Shown one piece after another: positions 33,791 through 45,325 of a DNA stretch of 64,000 nt. Below the pieces are notes generated by a model. The model made no database searches, was not told the DNA's origin, and saw only the letters and a program-made list of their open reading frames with translations. This DNA comes from Euclidia mi (taxonomy: Eukaryota > Arthropoda > Insecta > Lepidoptera > Erebidae): NCBI GenBank assembly GCA_944739405.2, contig OX123200.2, forward strand, positions 9,130,761 through 9,194,760, written 5' to 3'. Both the position numbers and the translations under genes were made by a program. The stretch's first letter is position 1; every line of letters starts with the position of its first letter.

Positions 33791-34066
33791 TAATAGGCGT
33801 ATATAGAAATATAATCTGAATGTTGTCGTCTTAGATTTTGTAAAGGTAATAATTGTTCGCAATTGTGTAGGTATGCGCTTTCATCAGAACTATGTGAACA
33901 TCTATGTAGTTTGGAAATAAATGACGGGTAGATGGATCTTGTCCAGTCTAATAATATAACTATATTCTCACATAACTGAATCTAGTACGCCTATACACTG
34001 AAATGTACCAATAGTCCTTATTCAAGTAAATAAAGCTTTATAACTGTTCGTAGTCATTTTATCGTG

Positions 34067-34204
34067 CAACTGTGGCATTTTACTTCACAATTGAGAAACA
34101 AAATTACAAAAAATATATACCACCGTTTTCTACCATGAATGGTAGAAAATGGTAGTATTCTGAATTTATTTATATTTATGTTACAATGAAATTGCCACAG
34201 TTGT
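34067..34204. mobile_element. 138-bp palindromic MITE
   Basis: caactgtggcatttt at the left pairs with aaattgccacagttg at the right. The middle (34124-34156) is a second perfect stem around tctaccatgaatggtaga. No coding content. Confidence 0.65.
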
Positions 34205-34437
34205 GGGATTTAAATAGAACTGCTTTCAATGTGAAAATTATTGGACAAAGTAATTAAACAATTTATATTTAAAAAAAAGACAATACTTGCTCTAGGGAAT
34301 GGTCTGCACGTTTGTGTCAAATGTTTGAGTGTTATTACGAAAGCGATTTGCGAAAGTATTTTCAGGGAGGCGATCGATGAAAGTTGTGTTTTAATAGTAA
34401 ACCTTCAAACCTCCAAGATTTGTACCATACTTATATC

Positions 34438-34612
34438 TAATATATAAAATTCTCGTGTCACAGTTTTCGTTCCCATACTCCTCCGAAACGGCTTGACCGA
34501 TTTTGATGAAATTTTTTGTGCTTATCCGGTATCTATGAGAATCGGCCAACATCTATTTTTCAAAAAAAAAAATTTTGCAAAACGTTTGCCGGGTCAGCTA
34601 GTTTACTATATA
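34438..34612 (+). mobile_element. LINE 3'-end fragment of RTE-like type (copy 2, opposite orientation)
   Basis: tataaaattctcgtgtcaca, cccatactcctccgaaacgg and gtttgccgggtcagctag: the mirror of the fragment at 27412-27590, with very similar sequence. Confidence 0.65.
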
Positions 34613-35433
34613 TTTAACGGCCGCCAATCGCTGTATTATTACAATATTTGATAAAATTCTGATTTCGAGGTTTTGCTAGCTACGCGGCCATCAAACCATC
34701 TGCAACATTAAATCATCGCAAAGCTGAAAAAAATACGCTCGCAAATCGCCACTGTAAGATACGTAAGATTTCGAAACCCGACTAGAACATTTGTGCTTCA
34801 CGCTATATGTTCTAGCCGGTATTCAAACTGCCGCACAGTTTGTAAACGTGCAGTGGAATACGTACAGAGTTAAATTGTTCTTGTAAATAAAGCACCCATT
34901 GTAATAACTATCACTAACTACGCTATGTAAATTAAACAAAAATTGTGACGTCTTAATTCCATAGAGATAAAACTTTTTCGTCTTGCACTGATGGAAGGTG
35001 TTAGTAATGTGATATCTACATAGACTCCAAACATATATAGTACGGTAACTATCAGATATTTCATATTCACAAAATACATCAAAGATTTACTTAATATTAT
35101 ATGTATTAATTATAAGGAGTGTCCACCTTTATTTCGCTGGCTGAATGCGCTTGTTACCTTAGCCGTACTACTACCGAAGTTAAGAAAGTATACAAATAAT
35201 TTATGATTAGTTAGTTATGCTAAGGTTTTTGTTATTTTCCTTTATTAATTAAATGTAAAATATTAATAGATTACTTTTATCTTTTATTTTACCTTGAACA
35301 CCTTATTAACAGCCGGTCCCAATATTTGATCTATGGACATGGATTTCGCTAGTAGAGATTCTTATTTGTCATAATTTATCTCTAGTAGCCAAATGGGGCC
35401 GGTCGTAAAGCTGTAGGCACTATCTCAATAGTA
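34613..35433. other. Intergenic sequence, nothing recognised
   Basis: AT-rich sequence between a LINE tail and a MITE. No exon-like or repeat signal that I can support. Confidence 0.4.
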
Positions 35434-35436
35434 TTA

Positions 35437-35916
35437 AGGCCGGCGCGCACTGACGTCGCGGCATGGCAAAGGATTTTATTACTGATCAAGTCATTTTGAT
35501 TCTTATTTCAATGAGGTTAGAATTCATATTTATTTCGATACAATCGTACCGCGGCCCGCCGTGGCATACCGGGGGACGTCGCGGCATACTTCGGGACGCC
35601 GCCGCGGTATGCCACGGCGTCCTGCAGTGTGCCACGACGTAATCAGTAGGTAAATAAGTTCCTGAATTCACCGTTAGTAACTCTTGTTCTCCATAAATAA
35701 TGTATTTAGAATTGTTTTCTCTTCGACATATCAGTTTGTATTTGTCGTTCTTCATCTTCAGCAAGAAGTGCAATTGATACTAAATTCCAGTCAATTGGAC
35801 GCCTCGGTATGACGCGGCATGGCGCGGTATGCCACGGCGGGCCGCGGCGTCCTTCGGGCTACCGAAACATGCCGTGCCACGCCGTGCCATGCCGTGCCGT
35901 CAGTCGGCGCCGGCCT
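35437..35916. mobile_element. 480-bp GC-rich MITE of PIF/Harbinger type
   Basis: Left end aggccggcgcgcactgac; right end gtcagtcggcgccggcct. TTA flanks both ends (35434-35436 and 35917-35919). The interior is full of repeated cggcatgcc-like words in both orientations (ccgtgccacgccgtgccatg). The minus-strand open frame inside has no domain. Confidence 0.8.
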
Positions 35917-36490
35917 TTATGATTTATAGATTGGTTTCGGTTTAAAGCTTTCTTGTTCCGTTTCCGGGCATCGCAAAACCTATCTTATACTATAATTAAT
36001 TAGCAATAAAAATGTCCAAATAATAGTGAACTTGAAATGCTTTAAACTTATTTTTAAAGACGTTTGTCGTAGTATACCTATATAGGTGAATGACTATAAA
36101 ATAAAATGGACAATACCAAATAATAACGACAAACTCATAGTCCTTTCACATATTATGCTTTTAAATAGCACGTAAAACAACTAAGATATGTAGTTTTAAC
36201 TTATTTATCTTTAGTAAGTAACTGTTCACTGGTTCAGTATTAGCCACGTTTATAAGTAGCTTTGTATTTAATATAGCAATATGATATTAAATATATTATT
36301 GTTTACGGTTGGATTATTAGTTTCATTTCAAGTAGGTAGTTACACCACTGCCAGATCAAGAATAAAGTAGAGAGCAGCAAAAAGGTTGTTCCAAGCTTAG
36401 AAAATTTACAACTCATACATAGTTAAGCGGCGTTTACACCAGCAACGGGCTGACGGGCCAGGTTGCTAACGAGAAACGATGCAAACTTTA

Positions 36491-36676
36491 GGGCTCATTC
36501 AGGCAGAGAGCGATCAAGCGGTCAGTTTTGCGTTCTTTGTGTTATACTACGTTACATAGACCGCGTGAGCGCTCTCTGTCTGATAGACCCTATGTAACGT
36601 AATATAACACACAAAGACCGCAAAACAGACCGCTTGACGGCTTGACCGCGTGACCGCTCTCTGTCTGAATGAGCCC
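36491..36676. mobile_element. 186-bp MITE with gggctcattcaggcag ends
   Basis: Left gggctcattcaggcagagag; right ctctctgtctgaatgagccc. It contains cagttttgcgttctttgtgt followed by an inverted copy (acacaaagaccgcaaaacag). Flanks are TTA and TAA. It is the simple, unexpanded form of the family that has become a minisatellite at 62428-63048. Confidence 0.85.
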
Positions 36677-37009
36677 TAAGAGAACCTTTGGAGACCCAAA
36701 GTATGGAGCGCTAAAGGCTCCGGCCATTTCGTTCACATGGTAAGAACCATAGAGACAACTTGCATTAATGTTGAATGTCTACATTATAGCTCAGAAAGAT
36801 TGTCATCTCAATACATCCTACGTTTTTAACATAGAGCGTAAGCCGCACCCAAAAATACTGCAAGTCTACACGGACAGCTTTCTTGAGAGGCAAACATGGA
36901 TATGGGTAGCGCCATCTACCTTCCTATCTATAACTAATCGCATCAACGTCAATCGTTCCACGCTTGTCTAGTGCGAGCGATACCATATTTCCGTCCCTGT
37001 CTCCCATTC

Positions 37010-38530
37010 CCTAAGGAGGGGCACGCCTTTCGCGGATTGGTCGCGGCGATCGTCGACGCGAGAGACAGTCCAGAACTTTCGAGAACATTCGATTCGCTAA
37101 ATACGTGTCGGCCATACCGTACCGCTCCGCGCCGCTCCCGCTATAATTATTACCGCTTATATAAAACCGCTCGCAAGTGGAAGTGATTTGTGTAGTGAAG
37201 TGAATCAAGCAGCTTCATCCCGAAACCACCAGGAGACTGCCCTTCTGAGACGAAGAAGATCGCCGTACAAGGTAAGTGCCCCCCGTCCTTGGAATATCCT
37301 ATACCCACTCACAATCATCTCTCCCATTCCAATCCTACATCCTCTTCCCTTAACCTTTCTAGGCGAGCAGAACTCGCCCTAATACAGTCCATTTTCCTTC
37401 TCCAAATCGCCTAGAACCTACGGTTGCGGTGTATCGCCGAACCATTTTTTTTTTATCCATACGAGTCGGATTCATTTACGTTTTTATACGCTACATCGCT
37501 ATACCTAGGCAGTTATAGCACCTAGCTATACTCCTAATAGGTATATTCACATAACCGTCACATGGTTGTTTCCGCCCGCTTCAGTAGGTAATATACTTTT
37601 ATGTAGCTACCTACTTACTCAATTATTATTGCTGGAACTATCATAGTTGTCTTGTAAATCTCATATTTCGAGCAACTTTTAATTCCACAGCTCTAAAGTG
37701 TTGCCTACTTAGCCTACTTAGGTAAAATAATAGGTACATTAGATATTCTTATTTTGTTTCGTTCTCATTAGCTTATAATTACGTAAGCATGTCACAACAA
37801 AAGAAGTCACGCGTGTCGGAAGACATAGAGATGACAATCTTAGAAGCAAAACGCAATATTTTATTTGAGCGTATTCAAAACATATATGAACGCTCAAAAA
37901 CCGCATCTATTTCCGACAGTAATAGCGAAGCATTTCTCAGTTATTGTATGACAGTAGATAGTATTCGAACAGATTTTCATAACTTGTTAGACGATTATAA
38001 CGCAAGATTACTTTCTATCAATCCTGATGAAAAACCGAACTATCAGGCGTACACCTCATTCGAAGATCTTTATTGTATTATTAAGCGTACATAATCGCAA
38101 TTGGAGGGTAAATGTTCGGCAGAGCCCATCGCCGCGGCCCGCAAGCCGAAATTACCGCCAATCGAGATTATGTCGTTTGACGGAGATATACGAAATTGGC
38201 CGTTATTCTATGCGAGCTTTAAGTCTACAGTGCACGATAATGGTTCTCTGACAGATGTTGACAGGTTGTACTATTTAATACTTAGGTAAACTGTCACCGA
38301 AGTGAATCAAGCAGCTTCATCCCGAAACCACCAGGAGACTGCCCTTCTGAGACGAAGAAGATCGCCGTACAAGGTAAGTGCCCCCTGTCCTTGGAATATC
38401 CTATACCCACTCACAATCATCTCTCCCATTCCAATCCTACATCCTCTTCCCTTAACCTTTCTAGGCGAGCAGGACTCGCCCTAATACAGTCCTACCCTAG
38501 AACCTACGGTTTCGGTGTATCGCCGAACCA
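37010..38530 (+). mobile_element. Broken BEL/Pao LTR retrotransposon
   Basis: A promoter-like TATA motif (cttatataaaacc, about 37157) precedes a 5' LTR segment. 37197-37444 is repeated at 38299-38530 (both start gaagtgaatcaagcagcttc and end gtatcgccgaacca). Between them is a gag start. The copy has lost everything after the first part of gag, including pol, and the right-hand repeat lacks its left part. The outer limits are approximate. It cannot be functional. Confidence 0.75.
37789..38292 (+). pseudogene. BEL/Pao gag fragment, interrupted
   Basis: An open frame from ATG 37789 to 38094 (101 codons) ends at a TAA. The same frame then continues with PKLPPIEIMSFDGDIRNWPL and FYASFKSTVHDN, the conserved gag motif (P.F.G....W..F...F...V) of BEL/Pao elements. 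It breaks again by frameshift near 38280 just before the right LTR segment. The product would be the nucleocapsid/capsid precursor of the retrotransposon. Fragment and breaks are seen directly; family is from the motif. Confidence 0.75.
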
Positions 38531-38575
38531 GATATGACACATTGTTCATCAGACAACCATATACTGTGAGATTTA

Positions 38576-38825
38576 GGCTGGTTTCAGAGTGACGCGCCGT
38601 CGGCCAGCGCCGGTCAAACAGCGCGTTTGGCGCGCGGACCACTGTGAAACGAGTTCGCGTTTCTCATTGCAATGTATGAAGCTTCGGCAGCGCCGGCCGA
38701 CAGCCCGCGTCTCTCACGCGGCGCGTTTGAACTGCGTGACTATGAAACGCTACTACTAATCTAGTGTAATTGCAAGCGCGCGCGTGTGGCCGGCGCCGGT
38801 CAAACGCATGACTCTGAAACCAGCC
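38576..38825. mobile_element. 250-bp GC-rich MITE of PIF/Harbinger type
   Basis: Ends ggctggtttcagagtgacg and catgactctgaaaccagcc; TTA on both sides (38573-38575, 38826-38828). The interior repeats gcgccggtcaaac and ggcgcgtttga words. Confidence 0.8.
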
Positions 38826-39188
38826 TTATAAAATAAAAATCGTCATGTAATACATGAGGGTATAATAAACAACGGCCATCTAACTTGCAACTGCAACTCT
38901 CAGTTGCACTAACGGTAAAGAATGCAATCCAACCTTAAAATTTCGAATTCCTCATATAAAATCTCTCGAGTAATTCATCACGGAAATTGCAGTATCATCT
39001 AACAATAAAATTGTTAAAGCTAAAAAGAGATTTTTGGCGTATTTCTCGACTTAAGAGCATTCGACGCACAGTCTGTCCTCTTGCTTATGTATTGCAAATA
39101 AAAAAAGGAAATCCACATAAGAGGTCATTAACTCTACCTGTTTGCTTCCTTACTGGAAAACGGTGACTGGGTTAGTGACGACCTCCCT

Positions 39189-39316
39189 ATAACTTATTAT
39201 GGCGTTCCCCAAGGGAGTATCATCGGCCCGACAAAAGTCATGATCCATACCTACCAACTTAAGCTATCAAAGTGCACTATTTTGAGTCATGCCGATGATA
39301 TTACTATTTTTGACAG
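39189..39316 (+). pseudogene. Non-LTR reverse transcriptase remnant
   Basis: In frame it reads TYYGVPQGSIIGP and, about 20 codons later, SHADDITIF. These are the two RT motifs (GVPQGS.LGP and the F/YADD catalytic box, here HADD) with the intervening segment shortened. Only about 40 codons remain. Clade uncertain (Jockey/CR1-like motifs). Confidence 0.7.
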
Positions 39317-39385
39317 TAGGTACATGCTAGGATTCAGTTTCAAATATATGCTTTATTGAGCCTTAACATTCCAACACGTTTATCA

Positions 39386-39535
39386 ATTACTAGCGATCGC
39401 CCGCGGCACCGCCCGCGTGGATGTCGGTTTTCGCGACAAAAAGTAGCCTATGTGTTATTCTGATTTATATAACCTATAGCGGTCCCCCACAGCTCCGCCT
39501 GCGTGGATGTCGATTACCTCTACAAAAAGTCTAAG
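39386..39535 (+). mobile_element. Tandem RTE-like LINE tail fragments
   Basis: Two similar pieces in a row, each with the pattern cgcctgcgtggatgtcg (first copy ccgcccgcgtggatgtcggt) followed by aaaaagt, as in lepidopteran LINE 3' tails. Confidence 0.55.
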
Positions 39536-39577
39536 TTTGATCCCATGTGTTCAACTACCCAAAAGCATAGAGCATGC

Positions 39578-39868
39578 CATAGATATTTAAATAGAGGCAC
39601 ATTTCTTATGGGCGCTCTGTAGACAAACTTTCTGAGACCAGTGTGACCCATATTGCCGCTTGGCGGCGTGGTAGTCGCGCTGTGACAGCTGACTCTACGA
39701 GTGCAAGAGAGACGAAAGTTTCTCCTGTGTATATTAACTACGAGAGCAAGAGAGACGGAGAACTACGCCAACGGCGCCAACTACGTACTACACTGACAAC
39801 CGTCAACACGCCAGTTGGAATCGGCACACGAAATCCTTAAGAAATGCGCTTCTATTATGTAAATCTGT
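39578..39868 (-). mobile_element. MITE (copy 2, inverted relative to 29410-29676)
   Basis: Runs from atagatatttaaatagagg to ttctattatgtaaatctg, with cttatgggcgctctgtagac and cattgccgcttggcggcgtg-like interior matching the complement of 29410-29676. The open frame across it is a by-product. Confidence 0.8.
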
Positions 39869-40269
39869 ATTCATTGCCAAAAGTAAATACAGCATTTTAG
39901 CCACAACATTTGATGTAGGTAATTTTATCTTGTGGCAACAAAATGTATTGATGTTTGGGAGACCCAACTCGTGGTAGGCCAACGTACAGTTGGCCATGGG
40001 TAAACATTTCATTTTTATTTTCATTTCCATTCCTTTCGTAGATCAATCCTCACTAAATTGAAAGTTTGGCCCTGGGAGTTGTTAATTGTTAGGTGCAAAA
40101 GAAGTTTTCACCGGAAATTGGTAAATCAGTGGGGATCATCGGTAGCCAAGGAACCAGTGACCACGCGTCTGAGCCGCGCGTGTACTTTACCTACTCATAG
40201 ACCTAAGTGCCTAAACTCCCATCCCGCATCCGCGCCCCCGCCTTGGTGACGCCTACTTCGCCTGTCGCC

Positions 40270-41027
40270 ACGAGTCGCGGAGCGCAGAAATAGTATTATA
40301 TTGATTTCGCCATAACTTTTAAACCTAACGTCCAATTTTAATGAATTAAAGACTAAATACTATCTGCATAAATAGTACTTTGTGACAAAATAGTTTATTT
40401 TGATAAGGAGTAATGACATGTGTAAAATAAATGCGTTTAAATGAAGTCCTAAATAATTTAAGATTTTTAAATAAAAAAATGGTTGGTGTGCTTAACTCGA
40501 AATAGATAGGTATAGTGTGTCGCGGACTATTTTGTAGATATTTTTAAGCTCTTTAATTAATTACAACATTTTATGGTTCTATCTTTTATAATTACGCGGC
40601 GTACGCCAAATAAGGAACATTTTTGGATGATTTTTTACACCTTCGGTCCGAAAATCCCAAATATCTATCGGACCCCTATTTTTCCTAAAATAAAATATAG
40701 CCTTTGTTACTAGTAGATAATTTAGCTTTCTAATGGTGTAAGAATTTTTAAAATCGGTCCAGTAGTTTTTGAGTTTATCCATTACAAACAAACAAACAAA
40801 AATACAAATTTTTCCTCTTTATAATATTATAACTAGTGGCACGTCCCGGCTTCGTACGGGTGAACCCTAACAATTTCTAGAAATAAATATAGCCTATGTC
40901 ACTCAGCGATAATGTCGCATTATAATGGTGCAAGAATTTTAAAATCGGTCTAGTACTTTTTAAGTTTATTCGTTACGAACATACAAAAATACAAAACTTT
41001 CCTCTTTATTATATTAGTATAGATTAG
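40270..41027 (+). mobile_element. Degenerate RTE-like LINE 3' ends, at least two in tandem
   Basis: The phrase aaaatcggtccagtagtttt occurs at about 40751 and, altered, at about 40941 (aaaatcggtctagtactttt). Both are followed by cattacaaac/cgttacgaac and a cctctttat(a)atatta end, with ctagtggcacgtcccggctt between them. No reading frame survives. Confidence 0.65.
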
Positions 41028-41099
41028 TGTACCTAGATTATTATATGCAACGAGCTTACCACTTGTAAGACGTCAGTGTTTAAGAGCAGGCATTCCGAA

Positions 41100-41235
41100 A
41101 TCAGTTTTGCGTAAGCTCCGCCTTTTCCCCCGCTAGTGCCCCCGGGCCGCCACCTCCCCCGCAGCTCGTCGCTGCGAGTCCCGCGCGCGACTTGAATGAT
41201 CTCTCGCTGCGCGGGCTTCGATTGGAGTAGAGACG
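41100..41235. other. GC-rich block, unassigned
   Basis: cccccgggccgccacctccc and ctcgtcgctgcgagtcccgc stand out from AT-rich surroundings. Possibly part of a transposon; no gene can be tied to it. Confidence 0.3.
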
Positions 41236-41439
41236 ATTTTACGTATTTAATATATATATTTTTTATTATGAATATTTATTTATGTTATGATATTACATTG
41301 ACTAAAATATGCCACAAAGGGCAGAAATATGAATAATTCAATTGATTTATGCGACATGTTTAGTCAAAGCTGTGAAATCTTGTGTCAGAATGTCTAATGA
41401 CTAATTTATGTTATTTATCTTCCTAATACCTATGTTTAT

Positions 41440-41560
41440 TTTTACATTACTTTCATACATCAACGGACACGAAATAACAAATATGTGGATCACACAGTGT
41501 TGTCTCAGGTGGGAATCGAACCTACGACCGCGGCGTAATGCCAAGCGGCAAGAAGACCTT
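41440..41560 (-). mobile_element. tRNA-like SINE fragment related to family C
   Basis: Minus strand: cggtcgtaggttcgattccc with cacctgagac, then a short body (cactgtgtgatccacatatt). Shorter and more diverged than the copies at 4985 and 15255. Confidence 0.55.
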
Positions 41561-42636
41561 TGAAATCACATGCCATGCGTGCAATATTATGAAATAAAAA
41601 AGAGATGTTCTTATTTATAATTTACTAATATCTAATAATAACTTACAACGGCTACGTTACATTGATATTACAATGTAACTCACTTATTATACCTACTTAT
41701 TAAACTAATCAACGATTATAAAACGGATTGCATTTTTTCTTGCGGTGCGGCTTTGAATACAAAGAATTTGAATACAAAGTGTCGTCACACTCATCACCCA
41801 TTTCATTCCGAAAGTGTCGTAGGCGGCGGCTATGAAAATCACGCATTTTTAAGATTAATTAGGCTGTTTATTTTAAATTGTCTTTCAGGACATAAGTATA
41901 CTAGGTACCTTTGTTTGGAGTAACCGATATTATGTCGCCACTGTTGCAAACTTGCAAGCGCCATATTCACGGATGTACATGATGTAGGCACGGATGTACA
42001 CACGGCTACTCGTCAAGCTATACACTTTGACCTTTGTACCGTTCTTATGGCGTAGGGAATAAGTATCAAAATCGTACTGCAACTGTTTAGCTTGGCTTGG
42101 CGCCGTGTGTACACGCTTATACACCTACATTTGGTTCCTACCAAACGGAGACAAATGTTTTAAAACAGTTTTAAGTTCAACCTAATAACAACCATGATAC
42201 CTAGTAATAAAGTCAGAAATCGTAAAACTGGTACTTATCTAATATTTACAACCAATCGTCGAAAATTAGCCAAAATTTGCGGCAAAAACGGCTATATCTT
42301 TTTATTGCAAAGGCTTAGAACAAATTTTTAGTCTACTGTCCAAGGGACAGAAGAAGTGAGTACCTACCTATTTGGTATACATTTCAGTTTATTACCTCTA
42401 CGCGTTCCTGAGGAAAAAGTAAAAAAACCACGGCGATGTAGGTAGGTATCTCGAGCTCGCTCTTCCAAATAAATAAAGTAACAAATGTTCGTAATGATTG
42501 ACAAACATATGATTTTAATTTTCGTAACAACAGCCACGCAAATTAGTGAATGGCATTAAACATACACAAATAACAAATGCAGTTTATATCCAAACATACA
42601 TATAGGTAGGTAGCGTATAATATAATTATATAGAGT

Positions 42637-43567
42637 GCAGCGATAGCTGAGTGGAGATAGGTACAGTACTCGCCAAACTTTATGGCCGCTCCGAACATAG
42701 CCGCATTGCGCTGCGCAGAACACAAAATCAGGTATCAGCGGGACGTACGCGGGGCGTGGTGGCAGGGCACGCCCGCGCGCGCTGTCTTCCACCCGCTAGC
42801 GTCCTCGCCTCCCGCGCGTTAGTGTGAGTGTGCTACGTTCGTACACGACTCACATAATCGCTAAGCTCTGACAGTATCGTCGCGTTTAAAATAGTTTGTA
42901 GTGTTACTTCTTTATTGTTTCTCGTTGCTATCGTTGTTTCTTGTTGTTATTTGTACTGATATAGTTACCATTGTCATTGATCGTGTTAATGTTTTACGTC
43001 GCCAAACACGAAAAATAGTGTATGACGTAGTAACGTTTATGAAGAAGGAAAGAAGTCTAGGCTTAAAAGTCCCTTCACCTAACTTAATTTACATTACTCG
43101 AATTTGATTGAATATGTAATTAAACAATATAATATGGCTAATCTAACAACGCAACTGAAGATTTTAATTTTCAATAAGTAATTACAAATATATTTTCTTG
43201 GTTATGACATGTCCACCCGACTGTACCATGCGCAAGTTCGTACCGATGGCTACATTCAGAGCGGCCATAAAGATTGGCGAGTACTGTACTTACCATCATA
43301 CTGCTAAGTAGTTACCGGGTTCAAATCCACCGCGCGCAGCATTGACTGTTAGAAGTTACGGACGTATTAATTTGTTATAGCTTGCCCCGTGCTTCGGAAA
43401 GTATGTTGTAGGTACATCTGTGACGTCGTTACGGGGTCTCGGTACCCCTTAAAAAAACCTGCACTGTTAAATATGGAATATCACTCTTCCTTTGAAGCCT
43501 TTTGGTTGCGAAGGTTAGATGACAGTCGCTCTGCAGTATTTTGATAATATTCTGTCAAATCTGGTTT
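42637..43567 (+). mobile_element. Family A SINE split by a mariner-type MITE
   Basis: The head tgcagcgatagctgagtgga stops at 42663; the sequence resumes at 43287 with taccatcatactgctaagta, the B-box gggttcaaatccaccgcgcg and the family A body down to tctgtcaaatctggtt. The SINE is fairly diverged, so it is older than its insert. Confidence 0.8.
42664..43286. mobile_element. 623-bp Tc1/mariner-type MITE inside a SINE
   Basis: Left end cagtactcgccaaactttat then ggccgctc; right end gagcggccat then aaagattggcgagtactg. TA duplicated at 42662-42663 and 43287-43288. The CAGT ends and TA target are those of Tc1/mariner elements. The interior has a GC-rich stretch at 42740-42830 and no transposase frame. 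The open frames here show no domain. Confidence 0.85.
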
Positions 43568-43682
43568 TAAGTTAGCATTTATTTTCTTTTCCCAATACAA
43601 ATCACGTTTGTAGTGTTTGCTAAAAGTGATAAAACCTTCCTCCACCTCCTCAATATTTTGCTTATTCTTTGTACTTGCGGGC

Positions 43683-43829
43683 ACTTTTATTCCCCTATTA
43701 CCCCGATAAGCGGCATTAGGCTCGCCATCTATTACGTGGGATCAATACACTGGCGAAAAATGGGCGTTTAATATGCCTCTGCCTACCTCTTCTGGGAGTG
43801 AGTCTATGTATGTATGTATGTATTACCCC
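43683..43829 (+). mobile_element. LINE/SINE tail fragment ending in a TATG microsatellite
   Basis: ctattacgtgggatcaatac, ctctgcctacctcttctggg, gagtctatgtatgtatgtat. Very similar in its upstream part to 44690-44890 (cactggcgaaaaatgggcgt against ctctggcgaaaagtgggcgt). Confidence 0.7.
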
Positions 43830-44271
43830 AACGCGCCCGTTGTAAAACAACAGGAGAAGACATTTGAGCAAATATCTACTTTACTGAAAAGTGTTTTTGA
43901 ATTTCAATATTTACATTTTTTGCGGTGGGAGTGAATACCGTGTAGGTATTACATAGTTTTAGAATTATCTCAAAGATATAAATTATCTAAACAAATTTTT
44001 CGTTGTAATTGCGTCCCGTCCGAAGGCGTATTGTGCCGGCAGGATGCCCTAAAGGCAGGCCCAATTATTATACCTATAAGTACTTATATACTTATATAGC
44101 TTAGAAAACTATAAGTTTGTGTTTTACTTCGTAACAAGGCCGTCGTCGACTGTTACTTATACGATATCAATAGTTGCAAATTAAATTAGCGTATAGGTTT
44201 AGAACACACTAAAGCAAAAAGAAATCAACTCTCCTTTATGTTTTTTTTTATGTTTTGTTTTATATATTTTG

Positions 44272-44533
44272 TTTATAGACTCACGCCTGTATCCCCGAAG
44301 GGGAAGGCAGAGGTGTGATATAACACCCACATTTCGCCATGAATTTTTAGGTCCCACGTAATAGGGGGCGAGCCTATTGCCGTACCGGGCACATTACCAG
44401 ACTCCGAGCCTCTACTGAGAATTTCCTAACAGAAAAACCCAATAACACTTTGCCCGACCCGGGAATCGAACCCGAGACCCCAATCCCAATCCCAATCCCA
44501 CGCGCACATTTATGCCGCAAGACCAACGAGTTG
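44272..44533 (-). mobile_element. Family B SINE, full length, minus strand
   Basis: Reads in complement: head from gaccaacgag, B-box ggttcgattcccgggtcggg, aaagtgttattgggtttttc, and the tail cccttcggggatacaggcgt. A (CCCAAT)n expansion sits in the head (aatcccaatcccaatcccac). Confidence 0.85.
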
Positions 44534-44689
44534 TAAATTTACTATTTAAACTATTTACTTTTAACAATACTTAATAATGTTGTAGAGTTTTTTCGTGAAT
44601 CTTAGGAACTGTCAATCATCCGTAAAAATATTTTTATTCAATCTTTCTAAAGGGTACGAAACATCACAGTATATAAGTACATAATGTCA

Positions 44690-44890
44690 TTAAACTTAGG
44701 GTCCCAAGCCAACCTTGCCTGCAAGTGGTGCACCTGCCGATCAACGGACGAGGCTCTGGCAAACAAAATATCCCGATATGCGGCAATAGACTCGCCACCT
44801 ATTACGTGGGATCAAAACTCTGGCGAAAAGTGGGCGTTTAACATGCCTCTGCCTACCCCTTCGGGGAAACAGGCGTGAGTCTATGTATGT
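44690..44890 (+). mobile_element. LINE/SINE tail fragment
   Basis: cttgcctgcaagtggtgcac and caacggacgaggctctggca, then acctattacgtgggatcaaa and the common tail ccccttcggggaaacaggcg plus tgagtctatgtatg. No tRNA-like head. It may be the 3' end of the LINE that mobilises the SINEs. Confidence 0.65.
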
Positions 44891-45123
44891 CTTTAAACTG
44901 TGCACGTGCAGATATTATGCAATGACTCTTGGCTTATGAGTAGAGCAAGAAGATAAAGAATACCTACCATGCGAGATGGATCACAGGAGCTTCGCTACTG
45001 GTAGGGGCTGGAGAAAATACTCCAGTCCAGACCCTTGCTTGCCCTGGCTTGTATTTAATTTAATGAGAAAGTGAGTAAACTCCACAAATCACTCACTGTA
45101 AAACATTATTTATATAAAATACT

Positions 45124-45325
45124 AGCCGAGCACGCGGCTATCTACACCCGCGTTGTTTATAGCTGCTGCTCAGCACCCGTGACTCATACCGTGATGTTAT
45201 ATCAATAGAGCCTACCTCGTTAAATGGGCTATCCAACACAAGAACGCTGATTCAAATCAGACCATTCGTTCCGGAGGTTGGCGCGTTAGAACCAAACAAA
45301 CTCTTCAGCTTTTTCTTTAATATAA
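45124..45325 (+). mobile_element. RTE-like LINE tail fragment (family 2, copy 2)
   Basis: gcacgcggctatctacaccc, ctgctgctcagcacccgtga, and aaatgggctatccaacacaa. Same order of motifs as 31826-31996. Confidence 0.65.

Larger units (their letters stand above)
32661..34066 (+). other. Lfg: Lifeguard 3' UTR and downstream flank
   Basis: AT-rich sequence following the stop. Several AATAAA signals occur (32829-32834 is the first; others near 33287, 33602, 33906 and 34029), so the 3' UTR end cannot be fixed. A pair of related stem-forming segments lies at about 33637-33790. No further coding sequence is visible. Confidence 0.5.

Noticed and set aside
42901..43107. Small membrane protein starting MLLLYCFSLLSLF
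   Set aside because: Lies within the mariner-type MITE interior; a hydrophobic N terminus alone from T-rich DNA is not evidence of a gene.
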